A stretch of 23,707 nucleotides of DNA from a virus: positions 1 through 23,707 of IMG/VR virus record IMGVR_UViG_3300042308_000130; one strand, given 5' to 3'. Each line of letters opens with the position of its first letter. The stretch's first letter is position 1. Positions 1 through 9,573 of the stretch are shown here, one piece after another. A program made the position numbers and the translations under genes. Under the pieces are notes generated by a model. That model worked only from the letters and a program-made list of their open reading frames with translations, made no database searches and was not told the origin of the DNA.

Positions 1-3000
1 CATTATTTACAGACAGTCCGTTGAGTACACCGACCGATGTGATGTTGGTCTGTGCAGGAGTTAGAAGAGTTCCGGCGATTCCACCGGTTACACTCAAACC
101 GTTGGACTGAATGAATACTGGTCCTGCTGCGGATAAACCACCATTGGTGATGTTTACTCTCTCGGATGAAGTAAGTCCTGCTGTGCTTAGTGAAGTCAAT
201 GTACCCAAGCCAGTAATGTTCGTTTGACTTGGCGTGATCAAAGTTCCTGCGATTCCGCCAGTTACACTCAAGCCATTGGATTGGATGAATACTGGTCCTG
301 CTGCCGATAGACCACCATTGGTGATATTGATCCTCTGAGAGGAAGTGAGTCCTGCGGTAGACAAGGACACCAAGGAACCAACAGTCGTGATATTGGTCTG
401 TGCAGCGGTCAACAAAGTTCCAGCGATGCCACCAGTCACACTCAAGCCATTGGATTGGATGAAGACAGGACCAGAAGCAGACAGACCACCATTGGTAATG
501 TTGACTCTTTCAGACGAGGTAAGTCCTGCCGTAGACAAGGAAGTCAAAGTTCCGATTGAAGTGATGTTGGTCTGTGATGAAGTGACTAGAGTTCCAGCGA
601 TGCCACCAGTCACACTCAAGCCACCCGAGTCAACAAACAACCCACCAAAGATGTCTGCTGATCCTGTAACAACCATGGAACCCGTAACACTCAATCCACC
701 TGATTGAATTCTAGACCCACCAAAGATCGTTTCTCCTCCTGTTATACTTACTCCACCAGTAACGCTAAGACCATTGTTGACAGATAGACCGTTTAGTACA
801 CCAACCGAAGTGATGTTGGTCTGTGCAGCAGTTAGAAGAATACCTGCAATGCCACCAGTCACACTCAACCCATTGGACTGAATGAATACAGGACCAGCCG
901 CAGAGATACCGCCATTTGTGATATTGATTCTTTCGGACGAGGTAAGTCCTGCCGTTGACAAAGACACCAAGGAACCCACAGCCGTGATGTTGGTCTGTGA
1001 TGGCGTTACCAAGGTTCCCGCAATCCCGCCAGTCACACTCAAGCCACCCGATTGAATCCTTGATCCGCCAAAGATTGCTTCTCCGCCCGTTATGCTTGCC
1101 CCACCTGTGACACTCAAGCCACCAGAGTCAACAAATAGTCCACCGAAGATGTCGGCACCTCCGGTTACCACCATCGAACCTGTGACACTCAAGCCATCAG
1201 CAATCCTTGATGGTCCAAATTGAAGAATACCACCCGTAATTGAAATTCCACCAGTTACACTCAATCCATTGTTAACCGAAAGACCATTAAGTACACCGAC
1301 CGAAGTGATATTGGTCTGTGCAGCGGTCAACAGGGTTCCTGCGATGCCGCCAGTTACACTCAAGCCATTGGATTGGATGAATACTGGTCCTGCTGCCGAT
1401 AGACCACCATTGGTGATATTGATCCTCTGAGAGGAAGTGAGTCCTGCGGAAGCCAAGGAAGTCAAGGTTCCAACCGAAGTGATGTTGGTCTGTGCAGCAG
1501 TTAGAAGAGTTCCGGCAATGCCGCCAGTTACGCTCAAACCACCCGAGTCAACAAACAAACCACCAAAGATGTCCGCTGATCCCGTGACAACCATCGAACC
1601 CGTGACACTCAGGCCATTATTTACAGACAGTCCGTTGAGTACACCGACCGATGTGATGTTTGTTTGTGTCGCTGTCAACAAAGTTCCTGCGATTCCGCCA
1701 GTTACACTCAACCCGTTGGATTGGATGAATACTGGTCCGGCAGCAGACAAACCACCATTGGTGATATTGATTCTCTGTGAAGAAGTAAGTCCTGCCGTTG
1801 ACAAGGACACCAAGGAACCAACAGTCGTGATGTTGGTCTGGCTTGGAGTTACGATAGTTCCGGCAATTCCTCCCGTGACACTCAAGCCACCAGAACTTAT
1901 GTTTACTCCACCGGCAAATGTTGCACCCGTGGAGACATAGAGGTTTGAAGACGAAACACCGCTTGAGAAGGATTGATACCCTGTGAATGTCTGTGGCAGG
2001 AAGTTCCAGGCGACACCGGTAACACCACCTGTTACACCATTCACGGATCGCACATAATTGCTTGTCAGGCTTACTGCACCAAGAGCGGATACGACAAACT
2101 CATTGCCAAACGAGGCAACACCCGTAACGGTAGCGGATGCTAGTGGAAGCGCACCGGCAGCCGCTATGTTGAAATAGGTGGTTCCATCATTTGTGTATTG
2201 CCATGTACCGCTAGACTCGTTCCACCTAAGAATACGATTAGTAGCGGCTGGTCCACGATAAACTTCTATGCCTCCGCTGTCTGCTACAGTTGCGTTGGAA
2301 TTGAGGACGATGAAGTTGTCTTCGATCAGGACATTTTCACTAACGGTCGTGGTGATTCCACCACTCACCAACAAGTCTCCAAAGATCCTTACCGCACCAT
2401 TGAATGTTGCACCGGCAGCAATATTAAGGCTATTCCCAGAAAGACCCGCAGTAGTAGAGATCAGGCCCGAGGAATTGAGTGAAGTCAGGGTTCCCACGGA
2501 TGTGATATTGGGTTGTGCTGCTGTGAGCAAAGTTCCGGCAATGCCTCCCGTGACACTCAAGCCACCACTTTGTATCGTTCCTCCCCCAAACAGAGTAGAT
2601 CCGCCAGTCACACTCAAGCCACCCGTGACGCTCAGTCCACCACTTGAAATTTGAACATTTGTTGCCGTCAGGTTCGACAAGGTTCCAACTGATGTGATGT
2701 TGGTTTGTGCAGCGGTCAATAGTGTTCCCGCAATGCCACCAGTCACACTCAAGCCATTGGATTGGATGAATATTGGTCCTGCTGCCGATAGACCACCGTT
2801 GGTGATATTGATCCTCTGAGAGGAAGTGAGTCCTGCTGTGGACAAGGAAGTCAAGGTTCCAACCGAAGTGATGTTTGTCTGTACAGCAGTTACAAGAGTT
2901 CCGGCAATGCCTCCCGTGACACTCAAGCCACCACTTTGAATCCTTGAGCCACCAAAGAGGGTTTCACCACCAGTCACACTCAAGCCACCCGTGACACTTA

Positions 3001-4585
3001 GTCCACCACTTGAAATTTGAACATTCGTTGCCGTCAGGTTCGACAAGGTTCCAACTGATGTGATGTTGGTTTGTGCAGAAGTCAACAGGGTTCCTGCGAT
3101 TCCGCCAGTTACACTAAGTCCTCCACCACCAACACTAACTCCACCAGTTACGCTAATTCCACCCGTGACACTCAAACCATTGTTAACAGAAAGTCCGTTC
3201 AGAACACCAACGGATGTAATGTTGGTCTGTGATGGTGTGACTATTGTTCCTGCAATGCCGCCAGTAACACTCAAGCCACCGGAGTCAATGAATAGACCAC
3301 CAAAGATGTCTGCTGATCCCGTCACAACCAGAGAACCCGTGACGCTGAGTCCGTTGTTGACAGACAATCCGTTGAGTACACCAACCGATGTGATGTTGGT
3401 CTGTGCAGCGGTCAACAGGGTTCCTGCGATTCCACCAGTTACACTTAGGCCATTGGACTGAATGAAGACAGGACCAGAGGCAGAAAGTCCACCATTGGTG
3501 ATGTTGATTCTTTCGAACGAGGTAAGTCCTGCCGTACTGAAAGAAGATAGAGTTCCTATTGCAGTAATATTGGGTTGAGAAGCCGTAACTATTGTTCCCG
3601 CGATTCCGCCTGTTACGCTGAGCCCACCGCCAGAAACCTGAACATTGGCAGCAGTAAGCGCAGACAACGAACCAAGCAATGTTATGTTTGGCTGCGTCGA
3701 AGTCAGCAAAGTTCCCGTGATGCCGTTGCCAGAAATGCCGGAACCAAATGTCTGCAATCCGGTGAATGTCTGAGAAACATTGGTTCTTGCCACGGTTCCC
3801 GTGAGACTCACCGAACCAGTCACAGATACATCAAAGTCCGCTGCACGGAAAGAGGCAACACCGGTAACACTTGAGGTGGCAAGAGTTGCGGGAGTTGCAG
3901 CAGCCGCTATTGTTATCTGTTTGCCCGACTGAGTGATCGTGATGTTGGAACCGGATGTGATGGTTACCGCACCTGTGATTCCATTGACACCCGTGACCAT
4001 GTTTGGCGCATAGATGTTGGAGCCAAAGGTGGCACCATTGGTAACAAACAGGTTGCTTGCCGACAGACCGGCGTTTGCAGAGATCAGCCCCGATGCAGTA
4101 AGCGAGGAAAGGATTCCCACCAAGGTGATATTTGGTTGGGTTGCGGTCAGAATGCTTCCTGTGATTCCCCCAACAACGGTCAGACCGTTTAGAATTTCAG
4201 TAGTTCCACCAAGATTGTTGGTGATCGTAAAATTTCCCGAGAAGGTAATTCCGCCAGAACCACTTGCCCCAGCGACAAACATCAGCAAGTTTGCAGGATT
4301 GAATGATCCAGTTCCACCTCCACCGCCCACAGCCTGCCAAGAACCAGAGATGTAGGCACTTTCATATGTGCCGTTGTACCATCTGTCTCCTTCGATTGGG
4401 TAATCGGGAGCGGTAGCCCCGGTGAAGAACCTGTTGTTTATCGCCAGAACCGAGCCAGTCAAGGAACCAACATACAGACGGACATCCGTGGTGTTTATGG
4501 CAAGTTCACCGTGGGTCAGGCCAGTCGGTGCTGCCCCACCCGAAACACCACGCTTCAACTTTATGATGATATCTTCTGCTCCCAT
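1..4585 (-). CDS. Giant repeat-built tail fibre protein, C-terminus beyond window
   Basis: The reading frame stays open from the ATG at 4585 to the left edge, giving about 1528 codons with no stop, so the C-terminus is missing. The N-terminus (starting [13 protein letters not shown], then GELAINTTDVRLYVGS at about residues 25-40) resembles the start of many phage tail fibre proteins. A Gly-rich linker follows, then a long series of repeats built on a 58-residue unit. Recurring pieces are GGIAGTLLTAAQTNITSVG, NGGLSAAGPVFIQSNGL and ADIFGGLFVDSGGL. The Gly/Thr/Ser/Asn-rich beta-type repeats suggest an elongated fibre shaft; this is inference. The start overlaps the stop of the upstream collagen-like fibre gene as ATGA, so translation is probably coupled. 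It is the last visible gene of the four-gene fibre operon. The fibre role is likely; the receptor is unknown. Confidence 0.8.
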   Translation of the reverse strand, partial: MGAEDIIIKLKRGVSGGAAPTGLTHGELAINTTDVRLYVGSLTGSVLAINNRFFTGATAPDYPIEGDRWYNGTYESAYISGSWQAVGGGGGTGSFNPANLLMFVAGASGSGGITFSGNFTITNNLGGTTEILNGLTVVGGITGSILTATQPNITLVGILSSLTASGLISANAGLSASNLFVTNGATFGSNIYAPNMVTGVNGITGAVTITSGSNITITQSGKQITIAAAATPATLATSSVTGVASFRAADFDVSVTGSVSLTGTVARTNVSQTFTGLQTFGSGISGNGITGTLLTSTQPNITLLGSLSALTAANVQVSGGGLSVTGGIAGTIVTASQPNITAIGTLSSFSTAGLTSFERINITNGGLSASGPVFIQSNGLSVTGGIAGTLLTAAQTNITSVGVLNGLSVNNGLSVTGSLVVTGSADIFGGLFIDSGGLSVTGGIAGTIVTPSQTNITSVGVLNGLSVNNGLSVTGGISVTGGVSVGGGGLSVTGGIAGTLLTSAQTNITSVGTLSNLTATNVQISSGGLSVTGGLSVTGGETLFGGSRIQSGGLSVTGGIAGTLVTAVQTNITSVGTLTSLSTAGLTSSQRINITNGGLSAAGPIFIQSNGLSVTGGIAGTLLTAAQTNITSVGTLSNLTATNVQISSGGLSVTGGLSVTGGSTLFGGGTIQSGGLSVTGGIAGTLLTAAQPNITSVGTLTSLNSSGLISTTAGLSGNSLNIAAGATFNGAVRIFGDLLVSGGITTTVSENVLIEDNFIVLNSNATVADSGGIEVYRGPAATNRILRWNESSGTWQYTNDGTTYFNIAAAGALPLASATVTGVASFGNEFVVSALGAVSLTSNYVRSVNGVTGGVTGVAWNFLPQTFTGYQSFSSGVSSSNLYVSTGATFAGGVNISSGGLSVTGGIAGTIVTPSQTNITTVGSLVSLSTAGLTSSQRINITNGGLSAAGPVFIQSNGLSVTGGIAGTLLTATQTNITSVGVLNGLSVNNGLSVTGSMVVTGSADIFGGLFVDSGGLSVTGGIAGTLLTAAQTNITSVGTLTSLASAGLTSSQRINITNGGLSAAGPVFIQSNGLSVTGGIAGTLLTAAQTNITSVGVLNGLSVNNGLSVTGGISITGGILQFGPSRIADGLSVTGSMVVTGGADIFGGLFVDSGGLSVTGGASITGGEAIFGGSRIQSGGLSVTGGIAGTLVTPSQTNITAVGSLVSLSTAGLTSSERINITNGGISAAGPVFIQSNGLSVTGGIAGILLTAAQTNITSVGVLNGLSVNNGLSVTGGVSITGGETIFGGSRIQSGGLSVTGSMVVTGSADIFGGLFVDSGGLSVTGGIAGTLVTSSQTNITSIGTLTSLSTAGLTSSERVNITNGGLSASGPVFIQSNGLSVTGGIAGTLLTAAQTNITTVGSLVSLSTAGLTSSQRINITNGGLSAAGPVFIQSNGLSVTGGIAGTLITPSQTNITGLGTLTSLSTAGLTSSERVNITNGGLSAAGPVFIQSNGLSVTGGIAGTLLTPAQTNITSVGVLNGLSVNN
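39..1985 (-). repeat. 174-bp in-frame repeat array in the fibre gene
   Basis: The segment encoding NITSVG recurs with its plus-strand landmark (gtgatgttgg or close variants) at 39, 213, 387 and 561; 810 and 984; and 1305, 1479, 1653 and 1827. Inside each group the spacing is exactly 174 bp, or 58 codons. Further copies lie at 2502, 2694, 2868, 3060, 3216, 3390, 3564, 3681 and 4125, with spacings that are all multiples of 3. A 103-bp stretch at 255-357 is identical to 1347-1449, and 1-46 is identical to 1615-1660. The units therefore behave as shuffled cassettes inside one open frame, not as noncoding repeats. Confidence 0.85.
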
Positions 4586-6120
4586 CAGGCCAAGTCTCCG
4601 TGTACGACCCAAGTATCTATTGACCTATTTACAAGAGTCACGACCGACCATTGGCCGTTCAGAGAAAACATTGAATTTCTTGAATTCAGGGTAACACCGG
4701 CAGCCCCTGTCAATGATGTGTTCCCTGCCCCAGCCTGCATGACCATGATCTGAGTACCCGTGGGGAATGCAACATTGGAGTATGAGGGAATCTGCAATGT
4801 GTTGGCAGAACCATATACCATCTCTATGGTCTTGGCAGAATCACCAATGACAAGCGTATAGTCGGATGTAGCCTGCTGAGAGAATGTCAATGGTCCCAAG
4901 GTGTTTCCTGATGGTCCACGGAACGATGTGTTTATGGCATCGGGAATCACGGAAAGTTCTACCCATTGTCCTGTCACTTCGCCTGCATCCACAAGGTAGG
5001 TGTAGAGTTTCCCGTCAACAGAATTCAGCCATTCATCTCCAGATGTGGAACCAGTTGGTTCCATAGAACTGTAGGTAAATTTGTTGACTCCTGTTGCACC
5101 ATCGCCACCTATTGTCGTGATGCTTGTGTTGTAGTTGACCCATTGGCCTGTTCCTTCTCCCTCATCGACCAGCCAAGTATAAAGATTTCCATTGACTTCA
5201 TTGAGCCATTGATCTCCCATTTGAGGCGAAGATGGAGCAGTTGCACCATAGGTGAACGCTATTCTTCCTGTAGCACCCGTGGCACCCTGTGAGCCCGTTG
5301 CACCTTGCGGACCTGTTGCACCCTGTGGGCCTGTTGATCCTTGTGTACCCGTTGCACCCTGTGGGCCTGTTGGGCCTTGTGTACCCGTTGCACCCTGTGA
5401 GCCCGTTGCACCTTGCAGACCTGTTGGGCCTGTTGGGCCGGGAACAGTTGAATTTGCACCAGTTGCACCTTGCGGACCTGTTGCACCCTGTGGGCCAGTT
5501 GAACCCTTTTCTACAAATACATCCCAACCCACTAAAGAATCTGGTTGAGAGCCAGTAAGACCATTAGTTAAACAAATATAAGAATTGCCAATGAATGTAA
5601 CTACATCATTGAGATTATAAACAATCTCTGAACCACCGTAAGGGCCTCTAAAGTAAAAACTTTCACCCTGAATGCCTTGAGGGCCAATTTCTCCTTGAGG
5701 ACCTGTTGCACCCTGTGGGCCTGTTGGGCCTTGTGTACCCGTTGCACCCTGTGGGCCTGTTGGGCCTTGTGTACCCGTGGCACCCTGCGGACCCGTGGAA
5801 CCAGTAGCACCCTGCGGACCTGTGGCACCCACAGGACCAGTAGCACCTGTTGCTCCTGTGGCACCATTTGCGCCGCTTCCTGTTCCTCCACCGCCGCCTC
5901 CGCTAGACGCAATTGTCAGGGTCTGTCCCGACTTCGTGATGGTTACATTTGCACCAGCCGTGAGTGATACGCTGCCGGATATGCCGTTAATGTCCGAGAC
6001 ATAATCAACCGTAAGGGATGCGTTGTGTGTCTCCCATGCGGCTCCGTTCCATCGCCAAGCCTTGCCATTGGCAGCATAGACCTGGTTTAGGAAGGGATTC
6101 GACGGAAAGTCCAAGGGCAT
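4585..6120 (-). CDS. Collagen-like fibre protein with inserted sugar-binding-like module
   Basis: This 511-residue protein starts [15 protein letters not shown], with a WRWNGAAWE motif near residue 22 that is common at the N-terminus of phage fibre proteins. Two collagen-like arms of Gly-X-Y triplets, rich in GPQGAT, cover about residues 83-152 and 206-285. Between them, residues about 155-206 ([17 protein letters not shown] and a Trp near 199) resemble a carbohydrate-binding module of the CBM5/12 type. Next come two related segments (about 287-330 and 347-390), each with LVDxGExTGQWV. The C-terminal part (about 408-511: [30 protein letters not shown]) resembles a domain common at phage fibre ends. 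ATGA overlaps link it to the genes on both sides. Gly-X-Y triplets suggest a trimeric shaft. The binding role of the inserted module is inferred. Confidence 0.8.
   Translation of the reverse strand: MPLDFPSNPFLNQVYAANGKAWRWNGAAWETHNASLTVDYVSDINGISGSVSLTAGANVTITKSGQTLTIASSGGGGGGTGSGANGATGATGATGPVGATGPQGATGSTGPQGATGTQGPTGPQGATGTQGPTGPQGATGPQGEIGPQGIQGESFYFRGPYGGSEIVYNLNDVVTFIGNSYICLTNGLTGSQPDSLVGWDVFVEKGSTGPQGATGPQGATGANSTVPGPTGPTGLQGATGSQGATGTQGPTGPQGATGTQGSTGPQGATGPQGATGSQGATGATGRIAFTYGATAPSSPQMGDQWLNEVNGNLYTWLVDEGEGTGQWVNYNTSITTIGGDGATGVNKFTYSSMEPTGSTSGDEWLNSVDGKLYTYLVDAGEVTGQWVELSVIPDAINTSFRGPSGNTLGPLTFSQQATSDYTLVIGDSAKTIEMVYGSANTLQIPSYSNVAFPTGTQIMVMQAGAGNTSLTGAAGVTLNSRNSMFSLNGQWSVVTLVNRSIDTWVVHGDLA
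5273..5505 (-). repeat. Collagen-coding DNA repeats, C-terminal arm
   Basis: This stretch consists of 9-bp and 36-bp in-frame repeats encoding GPQGATG/GTQGPTG triplets. Long units here, such as the plus-strand run ccctgtgggcctgttgggcc, also occur in the other collagen arm at about 5700-5870. The two arms could therefore recombine around the module between them. This is coding repeat, not a CRISPR array. Confidence 0.7.
5665..5872 (-). repeat. Collagen-coding DNA repeats, N-terminal arm
   Basis: In-frame Gly-X-Y coding repeats include two consecutive near-identical 36-bp units (about 5705-5776) that match units in the other arm at about 5345-5395. They flank the AT-rich insert at about 5503-5664. 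Confidence 0.7.
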
Positions 6121-7355
6121 CAGATGATCTCAAACCAAGAGAAGTCAGCGCATATCTTTGCACCATCATAGATTGGTGTCATGGTGAACACGATCACATC
6201 GCTAACTCCAAGTTGGGTTCTTCCGATTTGGAAATTGAAGTCATTGACATCCGATATTACCAAAGATCCGCTGCTGCTGATGTATCCGCCTATGATGTCG
6301 GTTCCACCAGTTATGCTTGCCATTGTGTTGTTGTAGTCAACATTTCCGTTGTAGTGGGTGACCCATGAACCGCCGCTTATCGATGGGTTGAACAGTATGC
6401 GATACTGTGCCGTGTTGGGCTTGTTGTTGCTGGTTTCCTGAATCACGGCATTGATGTTGGAAGGAACCACAACGCTGTCGAGCCGATTGGAATTGAGTCG
6501 AAGTGCGATGATCGGATACTGCACCCCCGCCGTGGTCAGGGTCTTTAGGGTTGCTCCGTTATGGGTGACATTGTGTCTGCGGCTGAATCCTTCATATCCA
6601 CCCTCGCTTATCACGGATGAGCATATCTGCTTCATCGTGCTGCTTCCGGTCTGCCCCTTGGTATTCATCAGTTCATACCGAATCGGCAATATCGCCGTTG
6701 TCATGTAGGTCGTTGGATTCAGGTTGTCGTTGTGGAATGTATGGGCAACGATTGGCCGTCCATCTACAATGAACCCTGTCCTCACATCACCGACACCGAG
6801 CCATTCAATGTCCATCCACATTATGTTTCCCTTGGTTGGATCAAGAGTCCTTCCCGACTCTCCGTTTCCATCGAACTTGTCTCCATTCCAATTTGACTGA
6901 TTGACCGTGATTGTGTTGCCAAGTGACGCACTAGCCAAGCACATGGACATCGTGAGCCCGTCTTGCTGCAAGTAGATGCCATTGAAGGGAACGGATGCGG
7001 TCGCCCCTCCCGTGATGCCGAAATACCCTACCCGCTGCAACAGACCATCCTTGGGAGTGTTCATTGCAAAGGTGTTGAGGACGAGCAGGGACTTGCCGGG
7101 TTGGTAGGGGAACACCCTCTTGGTTTCCCGTGTGACCTTGCTTCCTGCCGTTGTTCCCACGGTCATGTTGATGGCGCTTTCAAGTACTGCGAATGTGGCA
7201 GTACCTCCGGTGGCACCGAATGTGTCCCACTTGTCGTTCATCTGATAGCGATTCTGGCTGTCGAAAAGCGTGAAAGGTGCAGAGACTTTCAATCGGTTGA
7301 AGGCATCTACTGCATTTCCCTTGAATTGCACTTGATCGTTGAAAAGGTAACTCAT
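6120..7355 (-). CDS. Conserved phage virion-type structural protein
   Basis: This 411-residue protein starts [26 protein letters not shown] chose the ATG at 7355 over the in-frame ATG at 7367 because GGAG lies six bases before it and it forms an ATGA overlap with the upstream collagen gene's stop. The central stretch ([46 protein letters not shown]) resembles a structural protein family I recall from T4-like cyanophages. I see no enzyme motif, signal peptide or membrane segment. It sits between two collagen-like fibre genes and overlaps both by ATGA, so it is probably made in step with them and may form a tail or fibre adaptor; that role is inference. Confidence 0.7.
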   Translation of the reverse strand: MSYLFNDQVQFKGNAVDAFNRLKVSAPFTLFDSQNRYQMNDKWDTFGATGGTATFAVLESAINMTVGTTAGSKVTRETKRVFPYQPGKSLLVLNTFAMNTPKDGLLQRVGYFGITGGATASVPFNGIYLQQDGLTMSMCLASASLGNTITVNQSNWNGDKFDGNGESGRTLDPTKGNIMWMDIEWLGVGDVRTGFIVDGRPIVAHTFHNDNLNPTTYMTTAILPIRYELMNTKGQTGSSTMKQICSSVISEGGYEGFSRRHNVTHNGATLKTLTTAGVQYPIIALRLNSNRLDSVVVPSNINAVIQETSNNKPNTAQYRILFNPSISGGSWVTHYNGNVDYNNTMASITGGTDIIGGYISSSGSLVISDVNDFNFQIGRTQLGVSDVIVFTMTPIYDGAKICADFSWFEII

Positions 7356-8806
7356 ACTATTCTCCACCCATTGTTGTATATGAAATGCAGTCCTGCGTTA
7401 TTTAGATTGATGGTTGCGGACTCTTGGTTGTCAACCGTGTCTGCCGCCGTTGCACCGACTATGGTGATGTATCGATAAGGCTCTCCTGCCCGACCCGACT
7501 CATCCTTGACGATGATTTCCCTTCCCGTGAACGGCAGGGAAGGAAGAGTTATCGTCACGGGTCCGGTTGCGTTGACACCGATGTAGTGATCCCTACCCGT
7601 GGCTAGGTATGTGCTTCCCGTTACCGATGTCACGGCAACCACCATTGCAGGATTCACCGTGGGCTGCACCCATTGCTGCGTGTTGCCGTCATTGATGTAG
7701 ATGTACTCCTGTCCATCATCCGAATCCATCCATCGTGAACCGGCGGTGAATCCCGATGTCGGGGGATCGGGCTGATAGAAGAAGTTCGTGCCCGAAGAGG
7801 ATATGGTTATGCTGTTCGTCGCAGGGTTGGTGATCAGTTGTACATTGTTGCCTGCATCGAACCGAAGAGTCTCTGCCTGATACTGGATGGCAGTAAGACC
7901 GGGCTGTCCTGCGACTTCAACGAACTTGAATGCTTCACCCATTCCGCCGCCGGGATTGCCCAGTACGGTGGTTCCGCGATTCAGGTTGGTAAGGTCTACC
8001 TTGAGTGTCTTTGACTTGGGATCGTACTTGAGTGGATAGATTGCATGAAGAACGCCAGAGTCTCCCGTGGCACCCTTCTCACCTTGTGGACCGGCAGGAC
8101 CAACATCACCCTTCTCGCCCTTTTCTCCACGGTCACCCTTTTGTCCCTTGGAACCACGCTTGCCCTGCGGACCAACTGGACCAACAGCACCCTTCTCTCC
8201 TTTGGCTCCCGCGACTCCGGCGATTCCCTGAAGACCCGGCTCACCCTTGTCTCCCTTATCGCCCTTATCTCCTTTGTCTCCCTTGGGGCCAGCGATACCC
8301 CGTGGGCCTACATCGCCCTTCTCTCCCTTGTCCCCCTTGGGACCAGCAACCCCCTTCAGTCCTTGCGGCCCTGCTTCTCCTCTGTCTCCCTTGTCACCTT
8401 TTTCGCCACGAAGACCTTGGGGTCCAGGTGTGCCTTGGGCACCCGCTTTCCCGTCACTTCCTTTTTCCCCACGGGGGCCGACCTCGCCTTGCGGACCTCT
8501 TTCGCCCTGCGGACCCTTTTCGCCACGCTCGCCCTTGTCGCCCTTCTCGCCACGGTCACCTCTTTCGCCCCTTGGGCCTGTGATTCCACGCAAACCACGA
8601 AGACCCCGTTCGCCGGTGTCTCCCTTGTCACCCTTTTCGCCCTTCGGGCCGGGTGAACCCCTCACTACTCGGATTTTTTGCTTGGATGTTGCAGACGAGA
8701 CTACATCCGGCTCAGGAGCCTCCATGAACTCCTGAAATTCCTTGTACAGTTCTTCCAACCCTTCGGGATCGGGTTCCTTGCCTATGAAGTCTCGGAATTT
8801 GGCCAT
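7352..8806 (-). CDS. Collagen-like fibre protein with uninterrupted charged Gly-X-Y domain
   Basis: This 484-residue protein starts MAKFRDFIGKEPD. Residues 50-250 form 67 Gly-X-Y triplets without a single interruption, rich in KGD, KGE and RGE triplets of the kind known to stabilise collagen triple helices. The rest (about 252-484) contains a segment with WMDSDDGQEYIYINDG and a C-terminal domain (YIGVNATGPVTITLPS, REIIVKDESG, ending NNGWRIV) that resembles the tips of phage fibre or receptor-binding proteins. A late-type promoter motif ends only a few bases before the ATG, and I see no Shine-Dalgarno site. The gene is first in the fibre operon and couples to the next gene by ATGA. A trimeric fibre is likely; the target is unknown. 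Confidence 0.8.
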   Translation of the reverse strand: MAKFRDFIGKEPDPEGLEELYKEFQEFMEAPEPDVVSSATSKQKIRVVRGSPGPKGEKGDKGDTGERGLRGLRGITGPRGERGDRGEKGDKGERGEKGPQGERGPQGEVGPRGEKGSDGKAGAQGTPGPQGLRGEKGDKGDRGEAGPQGLKGVAGPKGDKGEKGDVGPRGIAGPKGDKGDKGDKGDKGEPGLQGIAGVAGAKGEKGAVGPVGPQGKRGSKGQKGDRGEKGEKGDVGPAGPQGEKGATGDSGVLHAIYPLKYDPKSKTLKVDLTNLNRGTTVLGNPGGGMGEAFKFVEVAGQPGLTAIQYQAETLRFDAGNNVQLITNPATNSITISSSGTNFFYQPDPPTSGFTAGSRWMDSDDGQEYIYINDGNTQQWVQPTVNPAMVVAVTSVTGSTYLATGRDHYIGVNATGPVTITLPSLPFTGREIIVKDESGRAGEPYRYITIVGATAADTVDNQESATINLNNAGLHFIYNNGWRIV

Positions 8807-8810
8807 GCAA

Positions 8811-8820
8811 GGTATTTAGA
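8811..8820 (-). promoter_or_regulatory. T4-type late promoter motif before collagen gene
   Basis: The minus strand reads TCTAAATACC, then TTGC and the ATG at 8806. It matches the T4 late consensus TATAAATA at six of eight positions. The thyX stop codon (TAA, 8816-8818) lies inside the motif. If transcription starts 6-8 bases downstream, the mRNA begins close to the start codon. Confidence 0.55.
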
Positions 8821-9559
8821 TACCCGCAGATGGCTTTTCCGTGAGTGCCGCCCAAGAATGCTTGAACAAAGGCGCAATAATCAAATTGATGGCCTGTGCA
8901 TACTGCTGAACTTCCCATTGTGCGTGTGCGTCTATGCGCTGTGCATACACACGGGCATATGCGGACAAAGATCCAGTCCACCACCACTCCGTGTAGGTTC
9001 CCTGCGGCAAGACCGCCCGTGCCTGCTCGGGTGCAACCCCACGATCAATTAGTTCGTGATAGGTCAGAAGAGACTCCCTGACCGTCATCTCGTAGTGTCG
9101 ATTGATGGTATTGAGTTCTTCGTTGACGGGCAGAAAGTCATCGGAACCCTGCTTTGCGCCGTTTGTGGGCTTGCCACGCCAACGGGGGTAATAGACCTGT
9201 GGCGGCTCAGAGATATAGCGACGAGAAACCTCGTTCTCGGTGAATCCTACCTTGTGCTTGAAGAGTTGCGTCCGAACGAAGATTGGAGCCTTGATTCGGA
9301 GCGTCACCTGTGGGTGAGCGAAAGGTGTCCAATGCTTGTGCTTGGCAAGGTACTTGATGAGTTTCTGGTCCTTCTCGGACAGATGACCACGGGGGACATG
9401 TGAATCCTCCCACTCCCAACTGCTTTCCTTGTGGAACGAAACCCGAGCCGCATTCACCACGGTCAGGTCATCGCCAAGATGATCGATATATTCAACGAAC
9501 CCCTTGTCCAAAGCAAGGACACTCTTCGGTCGCCCACCCAACACTTCAGTAACTTGCAT
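8816..9559 (-). CDS. thyX: Flavin-dependent thymidylate synthase ThyX
   Basis: ThyX makes dTMP from dUMP using methylene-tetrahydrofolate and FAD-mediated hydride transfer, and supports phage DNA synthesis. The 247-residue length fits the family. Family features in order are HKHWTPFAHPQVTLRIKAP (about 74-92), FVRTQLFKHKVG (about 94-105), the signature region NEVSRRY (109-115), and the C-terminal AQWEVQQYA (about 213-221). The signature KHKVGFTENEVSRRY differs from the textbook RHRxxSxNExSxRY by Arg-to-Lys changes and one extra residue, a form I recall from other phage ThyX proteins. A strong Shine-Dalgarno site (AAGGAGATAGATC-ATG) precedes the start, only 14 bases after the stop of the upstream gene, so the two are probably co-transcribed. 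Confidence 0.92.
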   Translation of the reverse strand: MQVTEVLGGRPKSVLALDKGFVEYIDHLGDDLTVVNAARVSFHKESSWEWEDSHVPRGHLSEKDQKLIKYLAKHKHWTPFAHPQVTLRIKAPIFVRTQLFKHKVGFTENEVSRRYISEPPQVYYPRWRGKPTNGAKQGSDDFLPVNEELNTINRHYEMTVRESLLTYHELIDRGVAPEQARAVLPQGTYTEWWWTGSLSAYARVYAQRIDAHAQWEVQQYAQAINLIIAPLFKHSWAALTEKPSAGI

Positions 9560-9573
9560 GATCTATCTCCTTG

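Noticed and set aside
39-4140. Regularly spaced repeats that could suggest a CRISPR array
   Set aside because: The spacing is 174 bp, repeats are in one open frame and encode a fibre shaft; spacers are not unique.
8045-8735. Several plus-strand frames of 160-200 codons opposite the collagen domain
   Set aside because: They are antisense reflections of Gly-X-Y repeat coding, giving low-complexity Ser/Pro/Leu strings.
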